Shown piece by piece: positions 32,535 to 45,342 of a DNA stretch of 64,000 nucleotides. Each line of letters opens with the position of its first letter. Positions within the stretch are counted from its first letter, which is position 1. The position numbers were made by a program, and so were the translations under genes. The DNA is from Gyrodactylus bullatarudis (taxonomy: Eukaryota; Platyhelminthes; Monogenea; Gyrodactylidea; Gyrodactylidae). The stretch covers positions 374,364 through 438,363 of the forward strand of contig SSNU01000117.1 in assembly GCA_012064415.1 (NCBI GenBank), written 5' to 3'. Below the pieces are notes generated by a model. That model searched no databases. It was not told the DNA's origin and saw nothing but the letters and a program-made list of their open reading frames with translations.

Positions 32535-35328
32535 AGAGATAACTTTTTAAGAAAATTTTTTCGAAATTTCACAGATGCCTACATAAATTTCTCTAAGATA
32601 AAATTTTTCTTAGAGGTGATGCCAAAACAACAAAGTTCTAAAAAATTGCATTTTTTCATGAAAATAAATCCCATTACATTTAAGTAGTATGTAAATAGAA
32701 ATAATTGAATTAAATTACTTCTTTTTATTAAAAAAAATATTTGGCGTGACTTTTGAAAATATCTGGGGTGAATATTGGAAAAAAATTTTCTCTGGGGGGA
32801 TTTTTGGAATTAACCCAATTAAAATACCAGTTTATATGATGGCATACTAAGAAAAACCAAATTTTGTTTCTTGAAATCAATACGATTATAATTTTATTCA
32901 TTTAATAATACATTGAATAATGGTTTATTAATCTTTCGTTGAGTAATCAAGGTAAATTATACGATGGTAGACCAGATTCTGAATAAAAATTACTGAATAT
33001 TGATCAGAACACTTTTTAGTAATAAAATCAATAACCAATATGTCTAAAAGAGGATTTCCTTCAGCAAATATTCATGTTTATAATATTGAGGTCTATGAAA
33101 ACTCACCGCAAGGTATTCGTTTTCATGAGATCTGAAATTCATTTTCTAAAGATTATATATTCTAATTATATATTATGCATTTTACATTATTTTACATTTC
33201 TTTACGCATCATTAGAGGTGTTATTTGAGAAACATTAAATGTTATCGTAAACTGAAAATTAAAAAAAACTCTTGAATAACACAGGGTGATTCAACCAATA
33301 CGAGTCAAGAGCTATAAAATTCTACGTGGATGACAAATCTTATTTTGAAAAATCGGATTTCTGTAAGTTAAGTTATAAAACCTCAACTATTTAATGATAT
33401 ATTTGACTTGAATTGATCTCGAACCGGACATTTGGTTAACATCGTTTGTCACTCAAAAACATTAAATTTGACTCTAGTTTAAAACCTGCCTTGGGAAAAA
33501 AATAATCTCAAGTTATTTTCAATCGAAATCTTAGACACAAAAGTCCAACTCAGAAAAATCTTATTTTTAGTTATAATTATGTTTTGTACATAAAATTTGT
33601 GTTTTCATGAATAGATAGAAATCGTAAATTTACCGAATTAATTGAAAGTTTAATTTTTCCACATGCAAATACTACAGATCAATGATATAAATTTTTTCAT
33701 TACCCTACGTGACCTTACTTTAATTTTAATGTCATGAACAAGCTAATAATCAATTTTTGTTTATTTTTATAATTAGGTCATAGGAATGAGCAAAATCATT
33801 TAATCACGAAATAATTATTTGATCCTACCTCTAATCAACACTGAATAATAGGAGTAGACTTTGGATTTTCTTTTTCAAAAATTTTGAGCCTCCAAGTCTA
33901 GCAAAGGGGACTAGAAATATAGACGATTTTGTATTTGTTTTAGTTTTCATTAGATCATAGCCCTAGTTCCAATTTTTTCATTCAACAGCAAAAGTTTATG
34001 ATACTACTTTTAAGTAACTTTGGATTTTTTAATTCCCTTAAGCATGAAATGTTGATTTTTAAGCTTTTTTTTGATAGTTAGCTTGTTTGTCAATGAAATC
34101 TTTGACTACTACGTGAAAAATCGTGTAAATAAAAATGGAGAATATTTTTCCTTGCATTTAAGTCAATACCTCTTTTGTGTCTCAATCGATGTAGTATCAC
34201 TAGAATCGTCTTTTCAAGCTTGAGCAGAAAATCATCTTGGCTAAAAATCGATAATCCGTCTCTACTGAAAAATGGTAATACAAAAATACTCGCTCATTTT
34301 TTTCAAAGAAATCAATTCTAATTTAAAAATTTATTTTTAATTCCACAGCATGTCACTTATATTTTGATTTGGTGATCCCAAAATAAATTTAAATGTACAT
34401 GATCCGAAATTTGATGAAGAATTCGAATCTGGTTTTAGAATTTACGAATTGTGTTCAATTTCGAAAAAACCGAAAAATTCGCATTTTCCCAAAACTGGAG
34501 TTACTAAAAGATTTTTTTTGTTAGACGAACTCTTATATTGAAATATAAAAATAAAATTAGTTGGTGAAATTAATTACTTACCCAATTATTTTATTGTACA
34601 GAAATCCTACACATTTTTAATTAAATAAAAATTCTTCTCTAGAGTTTAACTTTATAATGTCTTAGCAAGCTGGTAGGTTGATATCATTAATCCTTGATCT
34701 ATTATTATCAAAGCTTAAATAACGATATATAGGTCCAATTAAGATCCTAGGTATTCTTAAGGATGGTTCTTGCGAAGAATAAGAAGGTATCAAATTTATT
34801 TTAGAAATTTTATAAGCTCTTGAATTTTAATATGAATAATTTTTGAAAGAAATATATATTTCACAAGATTATCGAAAATTAATATTTGTTTTAATAATTT
34901 TATTTTCGGTACCTTTTCGGATTTTTTCAGACGGATCCGAATCTGAATTATCTGGAGAACCCTAATTATTATTCTGCTCCATAATAAATATATATATTAT
35001 TAGGCTATATACATTTTTAAAATTTTATTAGCTCAATTGAAAAGAACTATTTTCCCATTCTTGATTAAAAGACAATTTCTCCTCGAGAAATCTCCTAAAG
35101 TAAAGAAATGAAACAGCGTATATAATCTGATTGGTCTTCTAATTCTTCATCAGAATTTTCAGCATCAAGAACTGAGGCAACTTGCCAAAAATCCCTTTTC
35201 TAGATATTCTAAATGCCACTTTCCTATTCATACCTTCAAATGCCGTTTGGACATAAAGACTTTGAACCTTATTTACTCTTGAAACTATTGAACTGTACAT
35301 TGTACAGTGAATAATCCAATAAAATTTC
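32535..35328. other. no gene seen
   Basis: 2.8 kb of AT-rich DNA without supported genes. 32745-32820 (a G-run-containing stretch ending 'ggaattaaccc') is loosely like 59350-59520. A minus frame at 35139-35330 is unrecognised. Confidence 0.4.
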
Positions 35329-35525
35329 ATGAAAAAGTTTAGATTCGATTTAATCTCTATTATTTTTAGTTTTAGTTTTAGTCCTATTTCACATAAAGTT
35401 GGTTTAGTAACTGGATTGGTTAAGAGGATAAGAAGGATAGCAAGTCCAAAAGAAATTCCTAAGGAAATAGAGAATTTGAAGTTGTGTATGATGGAGAATG
35501 GGTATCCTAATAAATTTGTGGAAAA
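35329..35525 (+). mobile_element. PLE fragment (family A linker)
   Basis: Encodes FSPISHKVGLVTGLVKRIRR and ENGYPNKFVEK, the RT-to-GIY-YIG linker. It ends at an inverted repeat. Confidence 0.8.
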
Positions 35526-35529
35526 AAAA

Positions 35530-35706
35530 TCAAGCTCACAATCTCAAACAAGTGTAGTATCATCACCCCAAGAGGTCAAAATATTCTTGACTGCTTAGTA
35601 GTAATTTCTATCCTAGTAGGATAGTACTGTAGTGTTTATGAAAATGCAGTCAAGAATATTTTGACCTCTTGGGGTGATGATACTACTTGTTTGAGATTGT
35701 GAGCTT
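35530..35706. repeat. ~62-bp inverted repeat joining a PLE and a LINE fragment
   Basis: The arms (about 35530-35595 and 35645-35706) are complementary except for a 2-base difference. The loop contains the perfect short hairpin ctatccta-g-taggatag. The right arm is part of the LINE endonuclease reading frame; the left arm is an inverted copy of it. Confidence 0.8.
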
Positions 35707-36175
35707 GTAGGAGAATGCCAATATCTGATACTGGATTATTCCAGTTTTCGTAGGGTATATTGATATCACCGATAAATATTAGATCATCGTCAGTTAGTAT
35801 AAGATCATCGATAAGATTGGCTAGGGCTGTATCATTGTGGGAATTTGTGTTTGGTTTTCTGTATAGGAGGGCAATATTGATACGTTTAGAATTTCCAAGT
35901 TTAGTTGCCTTTATGATTAGAACTTCATTTCCGTGAAAACTGAATCTCATTGTTGATGATATACTAATATTATTATGATAGTATATAAGCACGCCTCCAT
36001 GAGGATCGTCAATTCTGTATGAACGAGTAAATTTGTAACCGTTGATGTGTTAGATGGGTTTTTGTCTGAAAGCCAGGTTTCAGTTAGGTAGTAGAAATCA
36101 TATTGGGTATTGATAATATGTATTCTTAGTTGATGAAAGCAGGAGAACAGTGAACGAACATTTTGAAGAATTATT
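35636..36175 (-). pseudogene. LINE APE-type endonuclease fragment
   Basis: On minus: YDFYYLTETWLSDKNPS (the LTETWL block with the catalytic Glu), a frameshift, then RIDDPHGGVLIYYHNNISI and LIFIGDINIPYENW (GDIN block). The final SDH region is missing. Sequence differs from the LINE at 55.9-58.1 kb, so it is a separate family. Confidence 0.78.
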
Positions 36176-37379
36176 AATTACTTAACCCTCGCGATGGAAG
36201 TGGGGTTCAATGAACCCGGTTCACACAATCCCAACCATATTTTGATTTGCAATAACTTTGGATAGAACAGTGATACCAAAAAATCCTAATCCTAGCTAAA
36301 CTTATAATTATTATAATCTACAAAATTTTAAATTCTTTTTATTTTCCTAAATAAACATTCAGCAGATCATAACTTATGACTAGAGCCTCAAAACGTCTCA
36401 AAAATATTATTTTAACCAGTTATTCCCTCTATTCTAAAAACCATTTAAAACAATCAATTTTTCTAGTATCACCTCAGGATTCAGAGTTATAAGGTCTTAA
36501 ATGTATTTAACTTCATATCAATGATCTTACTCCACATTTTTTGATGTAAACAATGATTTTGATTGCTGAACAATTAGCTAGGCTTAAAATTAACCTCTAC
36601 GATGATAATTTTGAAACGATCACGGCATTTTAGTTTAATTTCAACATTAATGAATTTTCATTTCTTATTCGATTTACTTGTAAGTAAGTTATGCAAGATT
36701 ATTTTGATAAATTCCCGATACAGTATTGGAATAATACCTTAAAACCGAAAAATACTATTTTTCACCCAATTTAGGTGACCTAACTTCACACATCTGAAAT
36801 AAGCGAAAAAATCTCAAAAAACTGTAAAAAAGAAATTTACAATTCGTAAGACTGTGTTATAATATTGAAAATTCTTTTATGATTTGTAAAGTTGTAGAAA
36901 AGCAATTGATGAAAAACCAAAATATTCCCATGCTTATTCGTTGAAGTATAGAAAATAAAAAATCAATTGGGCCGAGGTTATTTTAAGTTAGGTTTGGCGT
37001 ACAATATATCAAACTCAATTTTTTCATCGAGAAATCGAATTTGATGAATATTTTTAAGGAAGCCTTTACCAATTAGAAAATTTTCCGGAAAAAATTATTT
37101 TTATAAAATATTTGGTTATTTTTTCAAATTTAAATTTTAGACAAAATTCCTAATTTTTTGAACTTTAAGCCGAAATTTTTCATTGATTTAAATGTGAGAG
37201 GGTGGTTGAAATAATTTTTTTTCAGAATCAAAATAGGAAAAGAAAATCAATTATGCTGAATCTGATCAAAGGGTCAATCTCATTGTCGTTTGTGTTTTGA
37301 ATTCTGATTTCTTGATCATTTTCACTCCTACCATCAATAAAATCTTTACTAAATTGTTAATTTATCGTAAATTTTCAAA
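36176..37379. other. no gene seen
   Basis: A TTAACCCTCGCGATGG sequence at 36183 resembles a piggyBac-type element end. No matching second end was found. Otherwise AT-rich. Confidence 0.4.
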
Positions 37380-37745
37380 ATCGTCCGAAAATCCACTTAA
37401 AATCATATTTGGAGAATTAGAAAAAAGATATATATTAGGGCCGTATGTATAATGTACATTGTACATTTCACAAAGCATCATCAGTGGCAATACTTTAAAA
37501 ATGATAAAAGTTAAGAATTCATTAAAGATAATAGTTTACAAATTATGAAAATGTTAAAGAAGAATATAATGTAAGCTGAAAAAAACACCAAAACTCTCCA
37601 ATAATTAGCAACAGTGGAGAGAAAAGTGAAAAAATTCACATAGGCCAAGGTAGTTGAAGATTAAGAGAATAGTTTTTTGAGCAGATAAGTTTGGTTAATA
37701 TCGATTTATGAAGAATTTCTCCTTCGCCCAAACGTCTTTGAGGCT
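37380..37745 (-). mobile_element. PLE family A 3' end with hammerhead-like motif
   Basis: On minus the last coding part (VWAKEKFFINRY..PNLSAQK, decayed) is followed by the 3' untranslated region, including TCTCCACTGTTGC and a TTGGAGAG partner. The hammerhead-like motif is at 37440-37488: GCCA, CTGATGA, 8 nt, GAAA, a doubled TGTACA palindrome, then CGGC. Stem I has one mismatch next to the core. Confidence 0.7.
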
Positions 37746-38109
37746 CTACTTACTTATGACACATTGACACAGACCCCACATTGTATTCTCTTTGACAAAG
37801 TGTTCTCTTGTCTAATTTTCATCCTCAAAAAAACTTTCGAGCACCCACCCACATTTAAATAAAAGTTTTCGGTGTCAAATTCAAATTTTTTTTCTAAATT
37901 TTTTTCTAAATGATCTGTCTTCCTTAAACATAAATTCATCAAATTTGATTTCTCAATGAAAAATTGAGGTTTTTGTAAAAATCATTCCCAACTTCATATC
38001 AATCAACTTTACTATTTTGCTAAATACACCCGGGATATCCACTCTTATCATTCAAAATTGGATAGTTTCCTTAAAAGTTAATTCGATTTAATTAAATAGA
38101 TAATTTAAC
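37746..38109. other. no recognisable feature
   Basis: AT-rich. The minus frame at 37754-37942 is unrecognised. Confidence 0.4.
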
Positions 38110-38560
38110 CAGATTTAAAAAGAGGGATATTTTTATAATCTAGTAAATCTTTATTATGATGATCCTATAGAAAACCATAAGTATGAAGATTTGTCAATGG
38201 TCGAGTTTACGAAGAAGATTGTATCATTGGGCCCCAAACTTTTGTATTCTTAAACGAATAAATGAAATTAAAGACAAGACAGCATTTGAACTTCTTGTTT
38301 ATAAACTGATAGAAACCAATCAATGGAAAGATGCTTCCCATACAGGGTAGCTGAAACTTGATATGTTAGCTATTTATATGAGTTTTAGTTGAAAAAAAAA
38401 ATTATTTTAGTCTTTAGGAATTAAAAGCAAATGATAAAATTTTAATTACGAAACCTGATGAGGAAAAGGTATTGTCTTAACAAAGAAAAATCTTATAAAG
38501 AGTACTTTTTAAAAGACTCCAGGCGATGAAAGCACTTATTTATAGATTAAAAACTTAGTG
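38110..38560 (+). pseudogene. PLE N-terminal fragment
   Basis: Decayed frames show KKIVSLGPKLLYS (LSLGP-type motif), NEIKDKTAFELLVYKLIE and DKILITKPDE, the order of the PLE N-terminal region. Many stops. Confidence 0.7.
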
Positions 38561-39629
38561 TCGAATTTGAAAAATTTGTCTAATATCGATCAAAAATATT
38601 AATATTTGATTTTCAAATCCTGGAAATTGACAAAATTTTTAGCTCAAACATCAAAAATGTGGAAATCTGGCCTACTTTCGAGATTCAAAAAAAATTTCTA
38701 ATTATCCACTAATTGAAAAGATTTCAAATTCTTTTTTTATCTGCTTAATATATTTATTATTGTATTGTATTAAGGGATTCAGAAAATTATTTTCTTCCTG
38801 ATTATCAGGAGATACATTTTGTAAATTCTCATCTTTAACTTGTTTTTTATTGAAATGTTAAGCACCAAAGAGAAAGATTAGCCATTCATGAACATTCTTC
38901 TCAATGATCCCTTCCCTCCTCTAATTTTAAAGTCTTATACATAAACTTAAACTCTAATGACCGTAAAAATGACAGAAAAGATTTCAAATAACAGTTGACA
39001 ATCCTTTCGCCAAACAACCTGAAAGTTAGTTTTTAGATCATATGATGTGATCGACTGGGTGATTGAGAGAATGAATAGGTTTTGAAAATTGAGGGGGGAT
39101 TAAGAAAAATGAGAGAGAATTGAGTTTCAGACCAAGTTATTTTCATACGAATAATTTTTTGACTTTTGGTAAAAAGATAATGCATTTTGTTCAAGTTCAA
39201 TAGAGATTTTCTTCAGAAATAGAGTATTAGAAAATTAACCTCATTCAAACCCTTCGACTTGGTTAATCGTTCTTCATTCGAATCGATATTTTTACTTCTG
39301 AATCATTCTTCATATGAATATACCATTATGAATGAATCGATTTGTCTACCTTCTATTTCAAAGCATATATATTTACAGTGAAAATATACTAGTATAAACA
39401 TATACACTGTATACAAATACTGGGATAATGTTTATGCTATGTTATATGATAAAAAAATCTCATCTGAAAATATTCTATTCACAAAAATTAATCTTATTGG
39501 TTATGATAAATATTAACCAATGATATTTGAAAAAAAACTATTCTTATATTATTATTACCATTTACAAGAATTCTATCGTTCAAAAAATAATTCAATCACT
39601 AGGATTAAAGTAGGCTCAACTATTGGAAT
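38561..39629. other. 5' flank of the stress-protein gene
   Basis: AT-rich, no coding frame. No obvious TATA box within 100 bp of the ATG at 39630. Confidence 0.4.
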
Positions 39630-40097
39630 ATGGCTCAACAAAGGAATATTTTAATACCTGTTGATACAAGTGAGCATTCACGCAGAGCAATTCAATGGTA
39701 CACAGATAATATTGCCAAAAAAGAAATGGACTCAGTCATTTTATTTAGTGTAGTAGAGCCGAGTTTTAAAACCACTAAAGCTGATAAATCAAATGATTGT
39801 GCTAAAGAAATAACTGACAATTTAGCAGAGACAAATTCAAAGACCGCCAAGAATGGAGAGGAATTACGTAAATCCCTAGAAGACAAGGGTTACAAAGTTA
39901 CATTCGAATCTAGAATTGGAAGTAAGCCAGGTGAAGTTATTGTACAATTTGCTGCAGACAAAAGTGTCCATATGGTTATTATCGGAAATCGTGGCCTTGG
40001 AGCGATAAAGAGAACTTTTCTTGGTAGTGTTAGTGAGTATGTCTTACATCATTCCTCATGTCCTGTATCGATTGTACCTCCACCAATGAAAGCTTAA
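39630..40097 (+). CDS. universal stress protein (UspA family)
   Basis: A complete single-exon 155-residue protein, the usual length for a one-domain UspA protein. It starts NILIPVDTSEHSRRAIQW, the first strand and helix of the fold, and ends with the ATP-binding signature G-NR-G-9x-GS (GNRGLGAIKRTFLGS), then SCPVSIVPP. All motif residues are present, so an ATP-binding type is expected. The family is cytosolic and linked to stress responses; in animals it has been kept only in some lineages. No intron is visible. A poly(A) signal AATAAA is at 40177-40182. One of the few intact host-like genes here. Confidence 0.93.
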   Translation: MAQQRNILIPVDTSEHSRRAIQWYTDNIAKKEMDSVILFSVVEPSFKTTKADKSNDCAKEITDNLAETNSKTAKNGEELRKSLEDKGYKVTFESRIGSKPGEVIVQFAADKSVHMVIIGNRGLGAIKRTFLGSVSEYVLHHSSCPVSIVPPPMKA

Positions 40098-40759
40098 CAA
40101 AGCAATCAAGATACGAACCAATTTAATTTAGAAAATTAAATAAATTTTGATTATCATCTACACATAATATTGAAAAAATAAAACTTATTTATTATTTATA
40201 GATTAACCAATTCTACCGGAAAAATTATGATTTTAAATATCAATCTTACAATATGGATTAGTACAAAAGGTTAGGTTGAAGATGGAAATTCATGATTCAG
40301 TCATAAATTTTTCATAGAGGACTCGAATTTCATGATTATTTTGAAATTTCTTTTAGCATATTCGATTTCATTGTTCAATCCAAAAAAAATTCTGTATATT
40401 ATCCCAAAATGAAAAAAGCAATCTTGAAAAACTCTTTCCGAGTCCGAAAGATTTCTTTTCTTCATATAATCTTCATAATCTGGATCCGAAAAAAATTGTC
40501 ATCCTTTTTTTTGAAAAAAACTTGGATTTTTCAAAACTAGTTTTACATCTGCGTTCATAGTTTGCTTCAATTTATGAGAATGAGTAATTTTCTGATTGTT
40601 TGTTCCATTTTTTATGTCAATAATCAGTGGTTACCGTCCAGTCTCATGAAACCTACAGGGAATAAGTAAAACCTCTTTATTCACAAAAACTCGAGCAAGC
40701 AAAATCCGAATTTTTGAAGTAAGATGTATTTTTAATTGCTGATGGAAAAAACCTTATTA
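40098..40759. other. 3' flank, no gene
   Basis: Contains the poly(A) signal noted for the stress-protein gene; nothing else recognised. Confidence 0.4.
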
Positions 40760-41215
40760 ATCAAAAATACTCAAGTCATACCGTCTTGAAAGCCCACTTT
40801 GCACAGCTTCCTAAATTGGATTAACGAGAAATGGAAATCAGATTTGAAAGTCTCAAACTAATTATAACTGATGCTGTCACTAATCATCTTAAAATAAATT
40901 ATCCTTCAGTATTTCATATAACTTGCCTAGCACATCTTCTTCATAACTTAGGAATGAAAATCAAGGATTCATAATCAGACATTAACGACCTGATATCTAC
41001 TGTCAAAGCCCTTGTCGTGAAAAACAGGCACATCAGATTATGTTTGATAAAATTGACCAGGCTCCGACTCCTGTTGCAACAAGAATGGGGCACTTGGCTT
41101 GAAACAACCTAATATTACTCTGCTGATTTACCTTTAGTTAGAGATATTGTACTTAGATTCCTAGATAAAACAGAGACAGTATTGAAGCAAAGATTGTGAT
41201 TTCCCGACCATCTCT
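40760..41215 (+). pseudogene. hAT-like transposase remnant
   Basis: Broken frames read LIITDAVTNHLKINYPSVFH, ITCLAHLLHNLGMKIKDS, NDLISTVKALVVKN, and further on EWGTWLETT and ADLPLVRDIV. The order 'H-T-CLAHLLHN ... DL---VKA ... R-GTWL' is that of hAT/DUF659-type transposases. Stops and frameshifts throughout. Confidence 0.65.
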
Positions 41216-41605
41216 TTTTGAAGATCCATGTCAGATACAATAGAATTATAGTGTAATCTTACCTCTTACTTCGAAGTTTGAATTGATGTTTTCTTTTTTG
41301 AAATTGCAACATTATATTATGTAAATTGATATAAATAACATAAATATGTACAGAGAAATCATAGATGTTCAAAATATAGTTTTTTTTAAATCATAAAATC
41401 CAAAAGCAAGACGAGACATCCTGAGTTTCTGCGGTAGGCACATCCTCTTAAGGTCCTTCAGCAGAATTAGTCTCTAATACACACTGAATAGAAATTGATT
41501 GCAAAGTGTGCTACGACAACAAGCCAGGTACTAAATCAATTCAAACTTTTATCTCACAATCAGAGGTTTAACTTTATTGAATGTAAAAGGTCTCAAAAAG
41601 GAGAC
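41216..41605. other. no recognisable feature
   Basis: AT-rich sequence between two element relics. Confidence 0.4.
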
Positions 41606-43200
41606 TTATTCAGTCAAATGTAAATTAGAGTAAAGAAGAGACAAAGAGTAATCAAGTTTAGTTCTTAAATAAGAGATTATTAATTTTAGATCATAAAGGT
41701 TATCACAATCCGAGAGCGTAAATTTAGAGTCTAAACATCTAAATTGATTGAGGAGAAAATGGTACGAGTAGGCTGTGTAACGGAGGGAATAACATTTACG
41801 GATTGGTTCGGAGAAAGAGGCGAAATTTTTAATAATGAAAGCCGATCTTCTCAACTATAAGGGATCAAGTCCAGAGATAGAGATTAGTGAATTATAAGAA
41901 TCAATATTAGGAAAACAGGAATGAAGAAATCTGTATTGGATCCTTTCAATGGTAAGCGAATTAGAGTTATTGATATGAGGAAGGAGAGGGGAAAGGTAAT
42001 CCAAATGAGGAAGAACAAATGTTTTATAACCCGAGATTTTAAGACCAGTGGAAGAGGAGAATCTATTAATTACATAGATTAGGGAGTTAATCAGACTAAT
42101 TTTAGACAAAGGAGCAATTTTCAAGGAAGCATCCAATTCAAAACCTAGATCAATAGTAGTGTTGACGAACTCACCAGGAAGGTGAAGGTTAGAGAAAAAG
42201 GTATCAGGGAGACCATTGGGCAAAAGGAGTTTATACTTAGATCTATTGATTTCCAGGCCCATTTTAGAAAGAACATTTTTGAAGGAATCAAAATAATTAT
42301 TAATTTTTTATCATCCGCGTATTTAAAAATCTTACCAATGTTGTCAGGAATTTGGATATCCGACATGCATAAATTAAAAAGCAAAGGACCTAAAGAAGAA
42401 CCTTGAGGAACGCCTGAGGAAATTTCACAATAAGAACAAGTAAAGGAATTGAATTTAACCGATTGTTTGCGACGCGTAAGAAAAAGAATAATCATATTAA
42501 TAAGAGAATTATCCAAACCTAAAAAAATGAGTTTATTGACAATATAAGAGAATTTGAGGCGGTCAAAGGCCTTCGAAAGAACAATAAAATGAATAATAAT
42601 GAATTTACGAGTCAACGAGTAATTAAGAAAATCTAGTATATTAGAACATGTACTTTTGGATCTAATAAAACCATGTTGAGTAGGATCAGGGAAGGGAAAG
42701 GGAAGTGCATCGGAAATTAAGGAGGTGAGAAATCTATCTATTATCGAAAGAAAGATATTTAAAGAAGAGATCGGTCTTAAATCAGAGAAATTTAAATATT
42801 TTTTAGACTTGGGGATAGGAGTGATTGTAATGAGGAACCAATCATCAGGGATAGCGTTTGAAACGAAACAAAGGTTTATAAAATTCGCTAAGTTAATAAG
42901 AAAGCAAGGAGGGAGAGCCTTGATGAGGTTGAAGGAGTTAAAGTTGGAATCAATTCTAGTTTTAGTTTTGGCCGATACCATAAGCTCAATAATAAGTGAA
43001 GGTGTTATAAAAGGCGGAAAGGAACAAGGTAGTAGCTCTATATTTTCAAGCGAATTAAAAGAGGAGACAAAGTAATTGTTTACTTTTTCACAGAATGAAT
43101 TATCGTCCAGATTAGTAAAATTAACAATGGAAGAGTGTCTATTAAAGTTCAAGAGTTGTTTGAATTTAGAGGATACAACAAATACAGAAAGAAATTTGAG
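41606..43200 (-). pseudogene. non-LTR retrotransposon reverse transcriptase
   Basis: On minus from 43152: a linker, IPDDWFLITITPIPKSKK, SDLRPISSLNIF (RT motif), HGFIRSKSTCSNILDFL, then SKAFDRLKFSYIVNKLIFLG, SSGVPQGSSLGPLLF, and KYADDKKL (catalytic YADD). After a frameshift near 42260 the C-terminal region continues to about 41606. In motif A the residue matching the catalytic Asp of the related copy (LDISKAFD at 56.9 kb) is Val (IVLSKAFD), so this copy is dead even apart from frameshifts. No endonuclease is attached. Confidence 0.85.
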
Positions 43201-43335
43201 AATGTCAACTTCGATATGATCACAAAGTATTTATATATTCACACAAATCTCAAATAATTAGATCTCCTTAAAAAAAGGGGAGAATTGATTTAACCTAGAC
43301 TCTCATATTTGTAATATTTCTTATTCTTAAAGATA
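43201..43335. other. no recognisable feature
   Basis: Short AT-rich spacer. Confidence 0.3.
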
Positions 43336-43478
43336 AAAAAGCATTCCAGAGAAATCGTAGTTTTAGTGGTCGTGGCGGTGGACGCGGAAATTACAATTCA
43401 AATAACGCTAACTACTCGAATTACTTTAACTCTAACAACTATTACGAACCACATGTCTTCTCCTATTTTATCAGTTAG
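43336..43478 (+). pseudogene. RGG/Asn-rich fragment
   Basis: The frame encodes RSFSGRGGGRGNYNSNN followed by Asn/Tyr-rich residues and a stop. RGG boxes bind RNA. This may be the tail of a retroelement ORF1/gag or of a host RNA-binding protein. No start or flanking domain is visible. Confidence 0.35.
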
Positions 43479-44095
43479 AGATAGATTTTTCTATTCTAAT
43501 ATGTTCAATTTCATTTTCCCTGAGTGAAGATATGATTCAGAGTTAACTTTTCTGCAAAATAATCTTCTAGTGTCGATGTTTCATTTTTTTCATAAATCTC
43601 TCAAGTTTGATCTTATTACTTTCAAGTAGTAATCGAGGATATCGTGGATTTTGATCCGTAAGACTTATTTCACTTACACTATATTGAAAATTATCAGGGC
43701 AAAAATATTTTAGCTTCTGTCATGAGAAAAATGGCCGAAATTTAAATCAGTAAATTTTTCACCACATTAATTTTAATACAAAATCATTGTTTCTACTGCA
43801 ATCATTTCATAAATAGTTTTTGGAATACATCAATCGAATTCTCTTGAAAAGCCTTTTCAGATTCTGACCCAGGCTAGAAATCGATTATTTGCAAAATCTT
43901 TCTCTATTGAAGGTTTAGATGAGACCATCGTTCAAATTCAATTGGCCAACAATAGCTAATTAATTATACAAATTATATTTTATAATACTTCATTCACAAA
44001 AAAGAAGAGACTTTATCAAATGTCCATTCCTGTCAGTTATTCCAATATAAAAAAACGAATATTATCAATTGAGATTTTCTCATTAAGCTCATACA
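43479..44095. other. no recognisable feature
   Basis: 5' flank of the MFSD1-like gene, AT-rich. Confidence 0.4.
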
Positions 44096-45342
44096 ATGCT
44101 CACAGAGGAAAAGGATGTTGAAAATCGAATATGCCTGCCATGTGATCCCAGGCGTAGGCTCCATCGATATCTCATGATATTCTTCATCTGTTTCATTTGT
44201 TTCGGAAATTATTTTTGTTATGACAACCCAGCCGCTCTTCAAGATAGCTTCCTAACTGTCTTGAATATGGACATGACAGCATTCATGAAAATGTACAGTA
44301 TCTATTCATGGCCCAACCTGATCTTGGCTTTTATCGGAGGGTATCTAATCGATAATGTCTTTGGCTTACGTTGGGGTGCTTTTATTTTTGCCAGTATAAT
44401 CTTTATTTCTCAGTTGGTATTTGCGACTGGAGTCTATACCAACACTCTCTGGGTAATATATTTGGGCCGTTTCCTCTATGGTATTGGGGGCGAATCATTA
44501 TGCGTAGCTCAAGATACCTATTGTATATCCTGGTTTCCGGTAACTGAAATAAACTTCATCTTTGGTCTTCAACTAAGCATCTCTCGTCTGGGCTCCTCTG
44601 TCAACATGAATGTTATGGATAAGCTATACAAGTACATTGCCAATAGTTCCACTTATACAGGACCAAAGGCATTGGGAATATCTTTGTTTATAGCCGCCTT
44701 GACTTGCTTCTATTCCCTAACCTGTTCTGGGATCATGGTCTACTTTGATATGAGACGAGAGAAAATCTTGGGCATCTCCAAAGACAGTCCGACTACTCAA
44801 GATGAAAAGGAAGTGAAGGAGTCTGGCAAGATGGGATTCTCTTTGAAGGAAATTTTACGATTACTCTCAGCAAATTGGTCAATATATTTAACCTGTATAT
44901 TTTTTAAAATTTTAAACTTTGAAATCAATAAAAATCAATCGGGTCGGGTTTGTGATGCTTGATATTTTCCTAGGGTGGGAAAATACACTCTGATAACATA
45001 AATGATTCTGAACATGCGACCAACATCTGCTGAATTTGCTAGTGATATTAAAATTCATTTCGATTTGTGATTTTTAATTAAAATTTTTCATTTAATAGAT
45101 AATCCTTAGGTTTATCATAGATCAAATGAATATTATCAATATATAGATTAGTAATTACCTTAATTTATTTTATCTTAGAAAAGTTCCATTGCACCATAGA
45201 ATACGCCAGTCTAGTCAACAGTATGGTTTATATTGTGAGTACAGCAGCCTGTCCTATAATTGGAACCCTGATAGGTTGTACTGGTTGGGCAGTGAGTTAT
45301 TTCGATTTGTTGAATTAGAATACTGAGAGCAACGAAAAGTAA
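44096..45342 (+). pseudogene. MFSD1-like lysosomal transporter, broken
   Basis: The first 263 or so codons (44096-44890) follow vertebrate MFSD1 closely: an N-terminal acidic tail, FGNYFCYDNPAALQDSF, MYSIYSWPNLILAFIGGYL, LGRFLYGIGGESLCVAQDTY, FGLQLSISRLGSSVNMN. This covers six transmembrane helices and the loop after. The frame then drifts into unrelated residues and stops at 44960. The next helix resumes at 45179 (YASLVNSMVYIVSTAACPII), is followed by a 27-bp intron-like GTGAGT...TTAG (45292-45318), and ends at 45342. Helices 9-12 are not found. MFSD1 is a lysosomal transporter of cationic and neutral dipeptides that partners GLMP. This copy looks truncated and interrupted, although the first half is remarkably clean. 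Confidence 0.82.

Noticed and set aside
42182..43075. Lys/Glu-rich plus-strand frames
   Set aside because: They are antisense to the LINE reverse transcriptase.
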